A stretch of DNA of 64,000 nucleotides, taken from Acinetobacter sp. NIPH 2699. Its GTDB lineage: Bacteria; Pseudomonadota; Gammaproteobacteria; Pseudomonadales; Moraxellaceae. Below, one piece after another: positions 18,218-27,528 of the stretch. The stretch's first letter is position 1. Every line of letters starts with the position of its first letter. Made by a program: the position numbers and the translations under genes. The DNA lies in the NCBI RefSeq assembly GCF_022549355.1, contig NZ_JAKZGL010000004.1, positions 62,001 to 126,000 on the forward strand. Direction: 5' to 3'. Below the pieces are notes generated by a model. The model was given only the letters and a program-made list of their open reading frames with translations, had not been told where the DNA came from and did no database searches.

Positions 18218-19855
18218 ATGATGAAAAAGAAATATACCTTTAATTTATTATTTTCACTCAGTGGGTTATTGACGCTGCTGGCCTGTTTACCTGTATTGGC
18301 ATTAATCGTAACGGCGTTACAAGGTAATAGTGATATTTGGGAACACCTGATTCGTTATGTGCTTCCACCGACACTGATCGATACCACGTTATTGCTCTTT
18401 GGGGTCGGTATACTCACCATTATCATTGGAACAGGCAGCGCATGGTTAGTGACTGCTTACCAATTTCGGGGTCGAGCCTTTTTAGACTGGGCGCTATTAC
18501 TCCCCCTCGCAGTACCGACCTATATTATTGCGTATAGCTATATTGATATCTTACATCCGATTGGACCATTACAAAGTGTATTCGCAAGTTGGTTTGGCTG
18601 GGAAGCACAGCCATCGTGGTTTCCCAACATTCGCTCCGTCTGGGGATGTATTTTTTTATTAAGTTTTGTGCTGTATCCCTATGTCTATTTAAGTACTCGC
18701 GCCATGTTCTTGATGCAATCCGCTAGCCTGATTGAAGTGGCGCGTAGTTTGGGATTAAAACCAAATCAAGTGTTTTTACGTGTCGCCATTCCACTGGCAC
18801 GACCTGCGATTGCTGTCGGTGCAAGTTTAGCCTTAATGGAAACCATTAATGATATTGGCGCAACTGAGTTCCTAGGCGTTAAAACACTAACATTATCCAT
18901 CTACTCAACATGGACCAACCAATCTGATTTGGCGAGTGCCGCTCAAATTGCGATCTTTATGTTAATGATCATTACCCTATTGGTGATCATCGAAAGACTG
19001 GGACGACGTAAACAACGTTATATGAACTCAGCCCAGCGCAGCCGACTGATGCCAGCACAAGCAGTCACAGGAGGTAAAGCGCTGTTATTTCTCGGACTTG
19101 GATTGATTCCGATCTGTATTGGCTTTCTAATTCCAATCAGTCATTTATTGGTTGAATCTTATAAACGCTTTCAGTACGCGGGTTTCTCAGATTATTTACT
19201 GCAAGCCTCAATAAACACACTGAGTTTGGCAAGCCTAGCGACCTTGATCACGATTTTTATTGGTTTCTTGATCGTCAGTGCTGCTCGCTTTAGTCAGAAC
19301 ACGTGGTTTAGTCGCATATCCAGCTTGGGTTATGCGATTCCAGGTACAGTGCTTGCCATTGGGTTGATGCTGTCTTTAGGAAAGATCGACCATGCTGTCG
19401 CTGACTTTCTTGAATTTAAACTTGGGATTAACACAGGATTATTGTTTTTAGGCACGACTTTTACCCTCATCTATGCCTACTGTGTCCGTTTCCTCGCGAT
19501 CGCAATTGGCGGAATCGAATCTGGTTATAATCGTATTCACGGGGTCTTTGATGACGCAGCGCAGAACTTAGGCCAGAATAGGTTTGGCATGCTATGGCGG
19601 GTTCACTTGCCTCTGTTACGACCTGCGATCATTTCAGCAGCATTATTGATCTTTGTGGACTGTATGAAAGAATTACCTGCCACCCTATTGCTTAGACCAC
19701 TCAATATGGAAACCCTTGCCACCCAACTCTATGCTGAAGCCTCTAGAGGCACTTATGAGGATGGTGCGATTGCTGCCTTACTGATTGTGTTGGTGGGACT
19801 GATTCCAGTGATTTTACTGGCACGTATGGGCAAAAACATTCAACAACATAAATAA
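18218..19855 (+). CDS. fbpB: Ferric iron ABC transporter, fused permease
   Basis: The permease is 545 residues with about 12 membrane segments, made of two duplicated six-helix halves. Each half has an EAA-type coupling loop: IEVARSLGLKPNQVFLRVAIPLARPAI in half one and FDDAAQNLGQ...WRVHLPLLRPAI in half two. This double-permease form is typical of FbpB/SfuB. ATG 18218 or the adjacent ATG 18221 starts MKKKYTF; a TTG at 18182 extends the frame. None has a clear ribosome-binding site, so the start is uncertain. A strong terminator follows. Confidence 0.88.
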   Translation: MMKKKYTFNLLFSLSGLLTLLACLPVLALIVTALQGNSDIWEHLIRYVLPPTLIDTTLLLFGVGILTIIIGTGSAWLVTAYQFRGRAFLDWALLLPLAVPTYIIAYSYIDILHPIGPLQSVFASWFGWEAQPSWFPNIRSVWGCIFLLSFVLYPYVYLSTRAMFLMQSASLIEVARSLGLKPNQVFLRVAIPLARPAIAVGASLALMETINDIGATEFLGVKTLTLSIYSTWTNQSDLASAAQIAIFMLMIITLLVIIERLGRRKQRYMNSAQRSRLMPAQAVTGGKALLFLGLGLIPICIGFLIPISHLLVESYKRFQYAGFSDYLLQASINTLSLASLATLITIFIGFLIVSAARFSQNTWFSRISSLGYAIPGTVLAIGLMLSLGKIDHAVADFLEFKLGINTGLLFLGTTFTLIYAYCVRFLAIAIGGIESGYNRIHGVFDDAAQNLGQNRFGMLWRVHLPLLRPAIISAALLIFVDCMKELPATLLLRPLNMETLATQLYAEASRGTYEDGAIAALLIVLVGLIPVILLARMGKNIQQHK

Positions 19856-19875
19856 AAAGACTGCGCCATTCAACA

Positions 19876-19906
19876 AAAAAAGACTTCTGATTGAGAAGTC
19901 TTTTTT
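19876..19906. terminator. Bidirectional terminator between fbpB and proB
   Basis: AAAAAAGACTTCT (19876-19888) pairs with AGAAGTCTTTTTT (19894-19906) around GATTG. It serves the converging permease and proB genes. Confidence 0.92.
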
Positions 19907-19935
19907 AATGCTAGCAAAACAAAACAATATCTAGA

Positions 19936-21069
19936 TTAGTAAATCGCCATATGATTACGATGGATCATTTCCAGTGAACGTGCCTCACCCAAGAGCTGAT
20001 GCACTTTATCAGAACTCAGCCCTTTAACCATATCCGCTGAACGGGAGCTAAAATTAACCCGCCCAACAGCGATGCGCTGCCCTTTTTGATCGACACATTC
20101 GACCACGTCACCACGATCAAAATGCCCCTCAATCGCTTTGACGCCGACAGGTAATAAACTACGATGTTTGAGTTTGATTGCTTCCACAGCACCATCATCA
20201 ATCACCAAACGCCCTGCGGTTTGCAAATGTGCAGCCAACCATTTTTTGTTTGCAGTGACACGATCATTATCAGTGGTGAACAAAGTACCTAGCATTTCGC
20301 CAGCCATCAAACGCGCAAGTACACCCTCACTTTCACCACTGGCAATCAATGTTGGACAACCTGAACGTGCAGCTAATCGTGCCGCACGAACCTTGGTCAG
20401 CATACCACCACGACCAAAAACACCACCACCACCTGCCATTTCAAACAAACTGTCATCCAATGCACGTACAGCAGAAAACAGCTTCGCATTTGGATTACTG
20501 CGCGGATCAGAGTCGAACATCCCTTGCTGATCGGTCAAAATAATCAATAACTCAGCCTGTACCTGACCAGCAACCATTGCCGCCAAAGTATCATTATCAC
20601 CAAAACGAATTTCGTCTGTTGATACTGTGTCATTTTCATTAATCACGGGAATTACGCGCCAATCAATCAAATTTTGCAACGCATCACAAGAATTGAGATA
20701 ACGGCGACGATCCGCGAGATCATCATGGGTGAGTAAAACTTGTGCTGTTTTTATTCCATGCTGGTCCAATACGCTTGACCATGTATGAATCAAGCCCATT
20801 TGACCAATGGCAGCACAGGCTTGCAAACTGGGAAGATCAGTGGGTCGACTCGCAAATTTCATGCGTACCATCCCTTCTGCAACTGCACCAGACGACACGA
20901 GTATAATTTCATGTCCAGCATTGTGTAGATCTGCAATTTGTTTCGCCCAATGCGAAATTGCATTTAAATCTAAACCTTGCCCATTTGCAGTGAGTAAAGA
21001 TGATCCGATTTTAACAACGATTCGTTTACACGTATTAAGCTGACGTTGCACATCGACCACTTCTATCAT
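19936..21069 (-). CDS. proB: Glutamate 5-kinase
   Basis: This enzyme of 377 residues phosphorylates glutamate in the first step of proline synthesis. The amino-acid kinase domain begins [12 protein letters not shown], with [28 protein letters not shown] and [14 protein letters not shown]. The C-terminal part (about 280-370) is a PUA domain. I start at ATG 21069 because GAGGA precedes it at good spacing; the frame extends 16 codons further without support. It follows obgE closely on the same strand, so they may be co-transcribed. The feedback-inhibition site by proline is expected in the kinase domain. Confidence 0.95.
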   Translation of the reverse strand: MIEVVDVQRQLNTCKRIVVKIGSSLLTANGQGLDLNAISHWAKQIADLHNAGHEIILVSSGAVAEGMVRMKFASRPTDLPSLQACAAIGQMGLIHTWSSVLDQHGIKTAQVLLTHDDLADRRRYLNSCDALQNLIDWRVIPVINENDTVSTDEIRFGDNDTLAAMVAGQVQAELLIILTDQQGMFDSDPRSNPNAKLFSAVRALDDSLFEMAGGGGVFGRGGMLTKVRAARLAARSGCPTLIASGESEGVLARLMAGEMLGTLFTTDNDRVTANKKWLAAHLQTAGRLVIDDGAVEAIKLKHRSLLPVGVKAIEGHFDRGDVVECVDQKGQRIAVGRVNFSSRSADMVKGLSSDKVHQLLGEARSLEMIHRNHMAIY

Positions 21070-21148
21070 TTTTTCCTCAATTTTACTTTCCCCTGAGATG
21101 CGACTAACGCATCTCAATCAGAGGGAATCAAAGGGGGTTCATCAAAAC

Positions 21149-22366
21149 TTAGTCACGAATATAGACGCTTTCTACATCGCCATCGTCTTCATCATCAAAG
21201 TCGTCTTCATCATCGTTCAGATCAGCTTCACGCTGAGCCTTACGCATTGCACGATAAGCCTCTTTCGCGGCGATGGTTTGTTCACGTGTCTCAGCTTCAA
21301 GCTGCTCACGGAATGCCTTGATCTCTGCTGCATACTCTGGATCTTCAACTTCGCGTTCACGTTGTTGTTCGATTTGATCCATGAGGTAATAAACGACTTC
21401 TTTAGTACCTTCAGCAAGTAAGCCAGAAGTTTTGAACACTGGTCCTGTCCACTGCAATTCATCAAGGATATGCTGACACCACTCTTCTCTTGAATCTTCA
21501 GCAATTTGATCAAGCTTGTTCAGTACAAGAACAACTGGAAGTTTAGCTAGGGTTGGAGAGAATTTCTCTAACTCAGCCGCAATGACTTTGGCATTATGCG
21601 CTGGATCAGAACCATCAATCGGCTCCACATCCACGATATGTAGCAGAATACGAGTACGCGCCAAATGTTTAAGGAAACGAATCCCTAGACCAGCACCTTC
21701 TGCTGCACCTTCGATCAATCCTGGAATATCAGCCATGACAAATGAACGATGACGATCTGCATCCACCACACCGAGGTTCGGCACCATCGTGGTAAATGGA
21801 TAATCGGCAACCTTTGGCTTTGCTGCACTGACAGCACGAATGAGCGTTGATTTACCCGCATTCGGCATACCCAACAAGCCCACATCCGCGAGTACTTTTA
21901 ATTCTAAACGTACTTCACGATATTCACCTTTAATCCCTGTGGTACTTTTACGTGGTGCGCGGTTGGTTGATGATTTAAAGTGGGTATTACCGAGACCACC
22001 ATCACCACCTTGAGCAACTTTGACGCGCTGACCATCGGCCACTAAGTCACCAATAATGTCACCAGATTCGATATCAACAATCGTGGTACCGACTGGAACT
22101 TTTAAAATAACGTCATCGCCGCCACGTCCTGAACAGTTCGCGCCAGAACCATTTTTACCACGTTCTGCACGATAGCGACGCGTATAACGGAAGTCTACAA
22201 GTGTACTGGTATCGTCGTCGGCTTGGATATAAATACTTCCACCACGTCCCCCATCTCCCCCATCTGGGCCACCAAAAGGGACAAATTTTTCACGGCGAAA
22301 ACTAGCTACGCCATTGCCACCGTCGCCAGCCTCTACGGTTATGACTGCTTCATCAACAAAGCGCAT
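21149..22366 (-). CDS. obgE: GTPase Obg/CgtA
   Basis: This 405-residue essential GTPase acts in ribosome 50S maturation and stress control. The glycine-rich Obg fold ([16 protein letters not shown]... with [13 protein letters not shown]) spans about 1-158, followed by the G domain: G1 [12 protein letters not shown]3 [10 protein letters not shown]4 NKLD. The C-terminal tail is very acidic ([16 protein letters not shown]). I start at ATG 22366 (MRFVDEAVI...), preceded by GAGGAT; the frame runs 14 codons further upstream. It sits upstream of proB, 79 bases apart. The usual rplU-rpmA neighbours are not present. Confidence 0.96.
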   Translation of the reverse strand: MRFVDEAVITVEAGDGGNGVASFRREKFVPFGGPDGGDGGRGGSIYIQADDDTSTLVDFRYTRRYRAERGKNGSGANCSGRGGDDVILKVPVGTTIVDIESGDIIGDLVADGQRVKVAQGGDGGLGNTHFKSSTNRAPRKSTTGIKGEYREVRLELKVLADVGLLGMPNAGKSTLIRAVSAAKPKVADYPFTTMVPNLGVVDADRHRSFVMADIPGLIEGAAEGAGLGIRFLKHLARTRILLHIVDVEPIDGSDPAHNAKVIAAELEKFSPTLAKLPVVLVLNKLDQIAEDSREEWCQHILDELQWTGPVFKTSGLLAEGTKEVVYYLMDQIEQQREREVEDPEYAAEIKAFREQLEAETREQTIAAKEAYRAMRKAQREADLNDDEDDFDDEDDGDVESVYIRD

Positions 22367-22481
22367 GTGCCAATCCTCTAAATTCTGTAAAACGGGATAT
22401 TTTGCCACATTTTCATAAATTTCTCGAATGTTAAAATCAGCAAATGTGCTTTAGGCAGCAAAAAAGTGTGATTTCATTCTT

Positions 22482-23162
22482 TTAAGGTCTCACATTCTTC
22501 AATGGCAGGTCCATTTGCATCTCTAAATTTGCTTTTGTCTCTTGCACCGAGTTAAACATGGTGGCATTGAACGATGAAATCTCATTCATATTGATTGTAT
22601 CGTTGATATAAAAACTCGGATTAAATTGATGTTTAATCGGTAAATTGATTGATTCATCAAAAGCAAAATGAACAGGTCCATCAAATACAATTTTTACCGG
22701 TACGGTATACGCACGCTTCAACTGAAATGGAATGTCCAACTTTACCGGAATATTTAATTTTAAAGGAAATTGAGGCAAAAGCTTTTTCTGATAAATGAGA
22801 TCTGTTGTGGTCTCGATTGGCATCATCTGATCGACTTTAAGTGTGGTCTCATAATCAATATTTACCGTAATCGGTGTTTCTACTTCAAAACTTAGATCTG
22901 CTAAGTATTTACCCTGCAAAGGTAACTGCAAAGTACGATCCATCATCAACGTGCTCTTCAACTCACCCTCAGATTTGACCTGTAGATGATCCCCAACCTG
23001 AATCTTGGTCGAGAGTGACTCAGGCAAGCGAATGTCTGCTTGCTGTGCAGACACCATCACTGAGGCTTGAATATTAAGATAGAACCAAAACAAGATCGCA
23101 ACCAAAGTGGTTAAAATGACAAAACTGATCAGCACACTTTTAAATGATTTAAGCATCAGCAT
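22482..23162 (-). CDS. Membrane-anchored beta-repeat protein, second of a tandem pair (function unknown)
   Basis: I do not recognise a named family. The 226-residue protein has one N-terminal membrane helix (about residues 8-30, VLISFVILTTLVAILFWFYL), short on the cytosolic side, so the rest should be periplasmic. The periplasmic part is a chain of alternating hydrophobic/polar strands with recurrent prolines (FPLKLNIPVKLDIPFQ, VPVKIVFDGPV, SINLPI). It aligns by eye with the upstream gene: LKVDQMMPIETT against IKVNQNLPIDTT, and FDGPV...ESINLPI against FDAPV...ENLNIPL. The genes are tandem paralogues. Its ATG overlaps the stop of the first gene by one base (TGATG), so expression is coupled and the products may form a heteromer. 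Confidence 0.7.
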   Translation of the reverse strand: MLMLKSFKSVLISFVILTTLVAILFWFYLNIQASVMVSAQQADIRLPESLSTKIQVGDHLQVKSEGELKSTLMMDRTLQLPLQGKYLADLSFEVETPITVNIDYETTLKVDQMMPIETTTDLIYQKKLLPQFPLKLNIPVKLDIPFQLKRAYTVPVKIVFDGPVHFAFDESINLPIKHQFNPSFYINDTINMNEISSFNATMFNSVQETKANLEMQMDLPLKNVRP

Positions 23163-23905
23163 CACTCACCCACTTTCTCATCTTTTTTATTTAGATTTGC
23201 ATCGACAGACTGAGATTGCACACGATCCAAATACATACTCGACAGTGGAATTTTTAGTTCACCCTGTGCAATTTTGACAGGCAGAGTATTCTTGACATCA
23301 ACAGAGGCATTTAATTCTGAGGTAATCGGTACATTCAATTTACCTTGAATTGGAATATTGGCATTGAGTTGTGTTTGCAATGGAATATTTAAATTCTCTT
23401 TTAAAACTGTTTTGACAGGTGCATCAAATTTTAAATGTACTTTCTGCTGTAGGGGCACTTGGATATCAATCGGCACATCCAGTTGCAAAGGAATAGAGCC
23501 TTTTAAAGGCAATGTGACGTCTTTGCCTAAGATTTTGACCTGTACCGTTGTATCTATCGGTAAATTTTGATTGACCTTAATGACCTCTTGAACTGGAATC
23601 ATGGTACTAATCGGAACCAAGCTATCAAAATAAACGCGAGGTGTGAGCGTCTGAGTTAAAGCAACATTTAATTGTTCATTAATCGGAATTTGCGCATCGA
23701 CACGACCATTGACCTCTACATCCAAAGCATCTTTTACTTTTACCCGAACCTGTAAAGGCTCTTGCAAATCAATCGCAACTTGCTGATCTTTCAATGGAAT
23801 ATTGATATTAAAGTGTTTAAACACCCACATCGCGATATAGACGCCACACAAGTTGGCAATAACAATCAAAGCAAAAACTGCAAATATACGTTTAAACTGC
23901 AACAA
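23162..23905 (-). CDS. Membrane-anchored beta-repeat protein, first of a tandem pair (function unknown)
   Basis: This 247-residue protein is the upstream paralogue. It has a single membrane helix (about 7-29, FAVFALIVIANLCGVYIAMWV) and a long periplasmic tail of amphipathic beta-like segments with the recurring pattern hydrophobic-proline-hydrophobic (SIPLQLDVPIDIQVPLQ, NLNIPLQ, NIPIQGKLNVPI). About ten such P-I/L/V units occur, suggesting a regular beta structure like a groove or solenoid. The start appears to be TTG (23905) with AGGA upstream; no ATG is available near. There is no cysteine pair or catalytic motif. Roles such as envelope lipid handling or scaffold are conjecture. The next gene starts within its stop. 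Confidence 0.7.
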   Translation of the reverse strand: MLQFKRIFAVFALIVIANLCGVYIAMWVFKHFNINIPLKDQQVAIDLQEPLQVRVKVKDALDVEVNGRVDAQIPINEQLNVALTQTLTPRVYFDSLVPISTMIPVQEVIKVNQNLPIDTTVQVKILGKDVTLPLKGSIPLQLDVPIDIQVPLQQKVHLKFDAPVKTVLKENLNIPLQTQLNANIPIQGKLNVPITSELNASVDVKNTLPVKIAQGELKIPLSSMYLDRVQSQSVDANLNKKDEKVGE

Positions 23906-23992
23906 TGAAGTATTCCTAACGAATCGATTCCCTTTCTCATTATTCTCAACGATTTTTGTGTTTTAATCTGCTTGTATTCTGTACAGTCAATA

Positions 23993-24018
23993 AAAAACCC
24001 AGTCGAAACTGGGTTTTT
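23993..24018 (-). terminator. Terminator of gap
   Basis: AAAAACCCAGT (23993-24003) pairs with ACTGGGTTTTT (24008-24018) over a CGAA loop. On the minus strand a T run follows, 21 bases past the gap stop. Confidence 0.9.
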
Positions 24019-24038
24019 ATCTTTATCTAAAAGATAAA

Positions 24039-25496
24039 TTATGCATTTGTTTCAGCAGGAATTTTTGTATAGTTTACGCCACACATTTGCTCTGCGATAC
24101 GTAATACTTGGCAGCTATAACCCACTTCGTTATCGTACCAAACATAAGCCGTTAAACGAGTACCTGAAGTGATTGTTGCTTGAGCATCAAACACACCCGC
24201 AGTACGTGAACCGATAAAGTCGCTTGATACCACTTCACTTGAGTTGGTATAACCAATTTGACCTTGTAAGCTAGAGTTAATCGAGATTTGACGAATGTAT
24301 TCGTTCACTTCTTCACGATCAATTTCTTTCTCTAAATTCAAGTTCAAGATTGCAAGCGATACGTTTGGTGTAGGTACACGAACAGAGTTACCTGTTAACT
24401 TACCTTTAAGACCTGGTAATGCTTTCGCAACTGCTTTCGCAGCACCAGTCTCAGTGATCACCATGTTCAACGTTGCAGCACGACCACGACGATCAGCTTT
24501 GTGATAGTTATCAATCAAGTTCTGGTCATTTGTGAATGAGTGAACTGTTTCAACATGACCATTTAATACTTTGTATTTGTCATCTAAAACTTTTAATACT
24601 GGTGTAATTGCGTTGGTCGTACAGCTTGCAGCCGAGATGATTTTGTCTTCATCTAGAATATCAGTATTGTTTACACCAAATACGACGTTTTTCATTTCGC
24701 CTTTACTCGGCGCAGTCAATACAACACGTGCAACGCCTGGGCATTTCAAATGTTGGCTAAGACCTTCAGCATCACGCCATTTACCAGTATTGTCGATTAA
24801 AAGTGCATTGTTGATGCCATAAGCAGTGTAGTCAACTTCGCTTGGGCTTGATGCATAAATCACTTTGATGAAGTTACCATTGGCAATGATTGCTTCATTT
24901 TCTTCATCAACAGAGATCGTCCCTGCAAAAGTACCGTGAATAGAGTCACGGCGTAATAATGAAGCACGTTTTGCGAGGTCACCATCAGATGATTTACGCA
25001 CAACGATTGCTTTAAGGCTTAAACCACGGCCTAAACCTGATTGGCTGATAATTAAACGCGCTAGGATACGACCAATACGACCAAAACCATAAAGCACGAC
25101 ATCTTTCGGTTGTTCAGAAGTCGCTTTACCTTCGATTGATGCCACAGCTTTTGCAACAAAAGCGTCTACATCACCACCTTCATTTTTATATTCAACCGCA
25201 AGTTTACCGATATCGACTTCAGCAGAACCAATGTTTTCAACTTTCATTAACGCTTCCAAGATTGGGAAGGTATTTACCACTGAAAGCTCAACATCAAGCA
25301 TACGTGTACGACGATGTGATTTTAAAATCTGGATTACTGAACGGTTGATTAAAGAACGACCGTAAACAGAAACAACAATATTCTTCTCACGATATAATTG
25401 ACCAATCAATGCAATCATATGTTCCGCGATTTCTTCACGGTTTTTCCAACGGCCTTGATGTTCTGCGTGTAGGGCAACAATAGTGTCTTTGCTCAC
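24039..25496 (-). CDS. gap: Glyceraldehyde-3-phosphate dehydrogenase, long form with N-terminal extension
   Basis: The protein has 485 residues, while ordinary GapA has about 335. The GAPDH core begins near residue 133 with the Rossmann motif VVLYGFGRIGR and carries the active cysteine Cys292 in SAASCTTN, catalytic His319 (HVETVHSFT) and the C-terminal WYDNEVGYSCQVLR. The first 130 residues are an extra helical domain. Long GAPDHs are known in Pseudomonas and relatives and may work in the gluconeogenic direction; the cofactor is not certain. The start is GTG 25496 with GAGGA upstream. It is a single gene with its own terminator. Confidence 0.92.
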   Translation of the reverse strand: MSKDTIVALHAEHQGRWKNREEIAEHMIALIGQLYREKNIVVSVYGRSLINRSVIQILKSHRRTRMLDVELSVVNTFPILEALMKVENIGSAEVDIGKLAVEYKNEGGDVDAFVAKAVASIEGKATSEQPKDVVLYGFGRIGRILARLIISQSGLGRGLSLKAIVVRKSSDGDLAKRASLLRRDSIHGTFAGTISVDEENEAIIANGNFIKVIYASSPSEVDYTAYGINNALLIDNTGKWRDAEGLSQHLKCPGVARVVLTAPSKGEMKNVVFGVNNTDILDEDKIISAASCTTNAITPVLKVLDDKYKVLNGHVETVHSFTNDQNLIDNYHKADRRGRAATLNMVITETGAAKAVAKALPGLKGKLTGNSVRVPTPNVSLAILNLNLEKEIDREEVNEYIRQISINSSLQGQIGYTNSSEVVSSDFIGSRTAGVFDAQATITSGTRLTAYVWYDNEVGYSCQVLRIAEQMCGVNYTKIPAETNA

Positions 25497-25774
25497 AGTT
25501 ACGTCCTCTAATTTAATATCTATACTGGGCGTGAATTTTAAAAACGCCTAATTGTAATAGAATTATCATCAAGATTGAATCAAAAGCTGCTTAACTTGTT
25601 GAGATTTTGTCGCAATTAACCATAAATTCATAAAATACCTATAATTATTTTTGTGATTTTAGGTAAAAATCTTTTTCAATCATCACAATAGAAACGATTT
25701 GTTTTCTTAACTGCAATATTGCCAATAGGTTGCTTGCCTAAAGACTATGGTTGTATTCCCATATTTCTATCCAG

Positions 25775-26710
25775 TTAGTCATCACCCAAACGTTTTGGGT
25801 ACTGCTTTAAATTCAGCTCCAAATGTTGCTTTCGTCGCCTCTGCTGAAACACATGTATAGTCCCTTCAATCACTAAAACCAGTACAGCCAACCAAATTGG
25901 AATATAGGTGAACCATTCTTCTGCGCCTATTTTCTCTCCCAATGCCAGCGCAACAAGTGCTAAAAGTACAGGTTCTAAATAGCCCAATAAACCAAAAATA
26001 ATCAGTGGCAGATAACGGCTTGCTAAAATATAGCTTCCCAAACCAATTGCGCTTAAGAAACCCAGCCCGATGACGACGGCAATAAGACTTGGATACTCGA
26101 AGAACTTCAAATATGGAGTATCCCCAGTTTGAATAAAGAAAATCGCAACAGGAAGGATCAACAATAAATCCCACCAAAAACCGCCTAAATTATCCGTTTG
26201 AATTTTTTTACGAATCACAAAATACGCTGTATAGCCAATAGCGACTAAAGCGGTTTCCCAAGCAATGCTGCCTAAGCGCCAAAACTCATGTCCCACACCA
26301 AACATCGCCAAAGCCACTGCGACATATTGCAGCTTTGATAGCTTTTCACCGTACAACACACTTCCTGCCAAAACTAAAATCAGCGGCAATAGGAAATAAC
26401 CCAATGAAACTTGCAAACCGCGACCATGCATTGGTCCCCATAAGAACAACCACAATTGCACAGAGGTAAGCACAGACGTCGTCATTAAGAGCAATAATAA
26501 ACTTGGCTTGGCTAGAATTCGTTTGAAAATTGTTTTGATATGCGTCAAATCACCACTTGACCACATAAATAAGGTTAAAAATGGCAAAGTCGCGATGATA
26601 CGCCAACCAAAAGTTTGTTCGCTATCAAATGCACCTAACAGTTGAGTATAAAAATATAGAACACCAAAAGTTACGGAGGCCAAAACTGAATAAACAATAC
26701 CTTTAAACAT
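25775..26710 (-). CDS. rarD: EamA-family transporter RarD
   Basis: This inner-membrane protein of 311 residues has about ten hydrophobic helices. It begins MFKGIVYSVLASVTFGVLYF and has the RarD-like Q-L-W-L-F-L-W-G segment after helix 4. EamA/DMT members export metabolites; RarD's substrate is not settled. I start at ATG 26710, where GAGG lies seven bases upstream; the frame extends ten codons upstream with no support. It is downstream of the lipocalin gene but separated by a terminator. Confidence 0.85.
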   Translation of the reverse strand: MFKGIVYSVLASVTFGVLYFYTQLLGAFDSEQTFGWRIIATLPFLTLFMWSSGDLTHIKTIFKRILAKPSLLLLLMTTSVLTSVQLWLFLWGPMHGRGLQVSLGYFLLPLILVLAGSVLYGEKLSKLQYVAVALAMFGVGHEFWRLGSIAWETALVAIGYTAYFVIRKKIQTDNLGGFWWDLLLILPVAIFFIQTGDTPYLKFFEYPSLIAVVIGLGFLSAIGLGSYILASRYLPLIIFGLLGYLEPVLLALVALALGEKIGAEEWFTYIPIWLAVLVLVIEGTIHVFQQRRRKQHLELNLKQYPKRLGDD

Positions 26711-26781
26711 TTTGACCTCATATCTATGCCAGAAAAACAATCTCTAGCCAATGCGTGATTTATCCACTATATAGACATAAA

Positions 26782-26803
26782 AAAACCATGCAAGCATGGT
26801 TTT
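26782..26803 (-). terminator. Terminator of the lipocalin gene
   Basis: AAAACCATG and CATGGTTTT form a short hairpin. On the minus strand the T run comes from the A run 26778-26785. It lies 20 bases past the lipocalin stop. Confidence 0.75.
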
Positions 26804-26822
26804 CATTGCGTATATCTCTTAT

Positions 26823-27407
26823 TTAACGATATTCAGGAAAAATCACATCACTAATATCATAGCCAACCGTTTTGGCATAATTTAGATATTCATGGATCGT
26901 TTCTTGATTGAGTGTTGGTGTCCGCGACAGTATCCATAAATGCTTACGGCGTGGCTCACCCACCAACACCGTTTGATATTCACTATCCAATTTTAAAATC
27001 CAGTAATCCCCACGACCAACGGGGATCCAACGCACACCTTCTGGTAAAAAGCTGACACGCAATTTGCTGTTAAATGGCGCATTTGCAATAAAGGCTTCGC
27101 CTAAACTTTGCTGTAAATTTCCATCGATATCGTAGCATTTATTATCCACCACGATATTGCCATTTTCATTCACCGTATATGTGGCTGAAATGTTATAAGC
27201 ACACTTACGCTCAAAGAATATGGGTTTACGTGCCACCTCATACCAAATACCCAAATACTTATCCAATTCTACTTTTTCAACAGTAGGCAAAGGCTTTGAC
27301 TGAGCATAAGCAAATGTTCCGATCGCCAAACCTGTGAGGACCACGCCACCAACTGCAATCTTTGCTAAACGCCAACTCGATTTTGGGAAAGTTTTAATCA
27401 ATGGCAT
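26823..27407 (-). CDS. Lipocalin family protein (Blc-like), membrane-anchored
   Basis: The protein has 194 residues. The lipocalin signature is YLGIWYEVARKP (G-x-W-Y-E), with later VRWIPVGRGDYWIL and WILSRTP near the C-terminus, as in bacterial Blc. An N-terminal hydrophobic helix (about 15-35, IAVGGVVLTGLAIGTFAYA) has no lipobox cysteine, so it looks like an uncleaved or ordinary Sec signal rather than the lipoprotein form of E. coli Blc. It would bind lipids or other hydrophobic compounds in the envelope. The start has GAGGAT upstream. Confidence 0.85.
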   Translation of the reverse strand: MPLIKTFPKSSWRLAKIAVGGVVLTGLAIGTFAYAQSKPLPTVEKVELDKYLGIWYEVARKPIFFERKCAYNISATYTVNENGNIVVDNKCYDIDGNLQQSLGEAFIANAPFNSKLRVSFLPEGVRWIPVGRGDYWILKLDSEYQTVLVGEPRRKHLWILSRTPTLNQETIHEYLNYAKTVGYDISDVIFPEYR

Positions 27408-27528
27408 GATAAATCCTCAAAAACAGAAATTTGTTATAAATAGTCATATAGTTAGCTTATTAAGCTAGCCTATTTTATAAACAAAAACTGTTGAGAAATG
27501 TATCACTCCTGAGAATTTTTCTCCTCAA

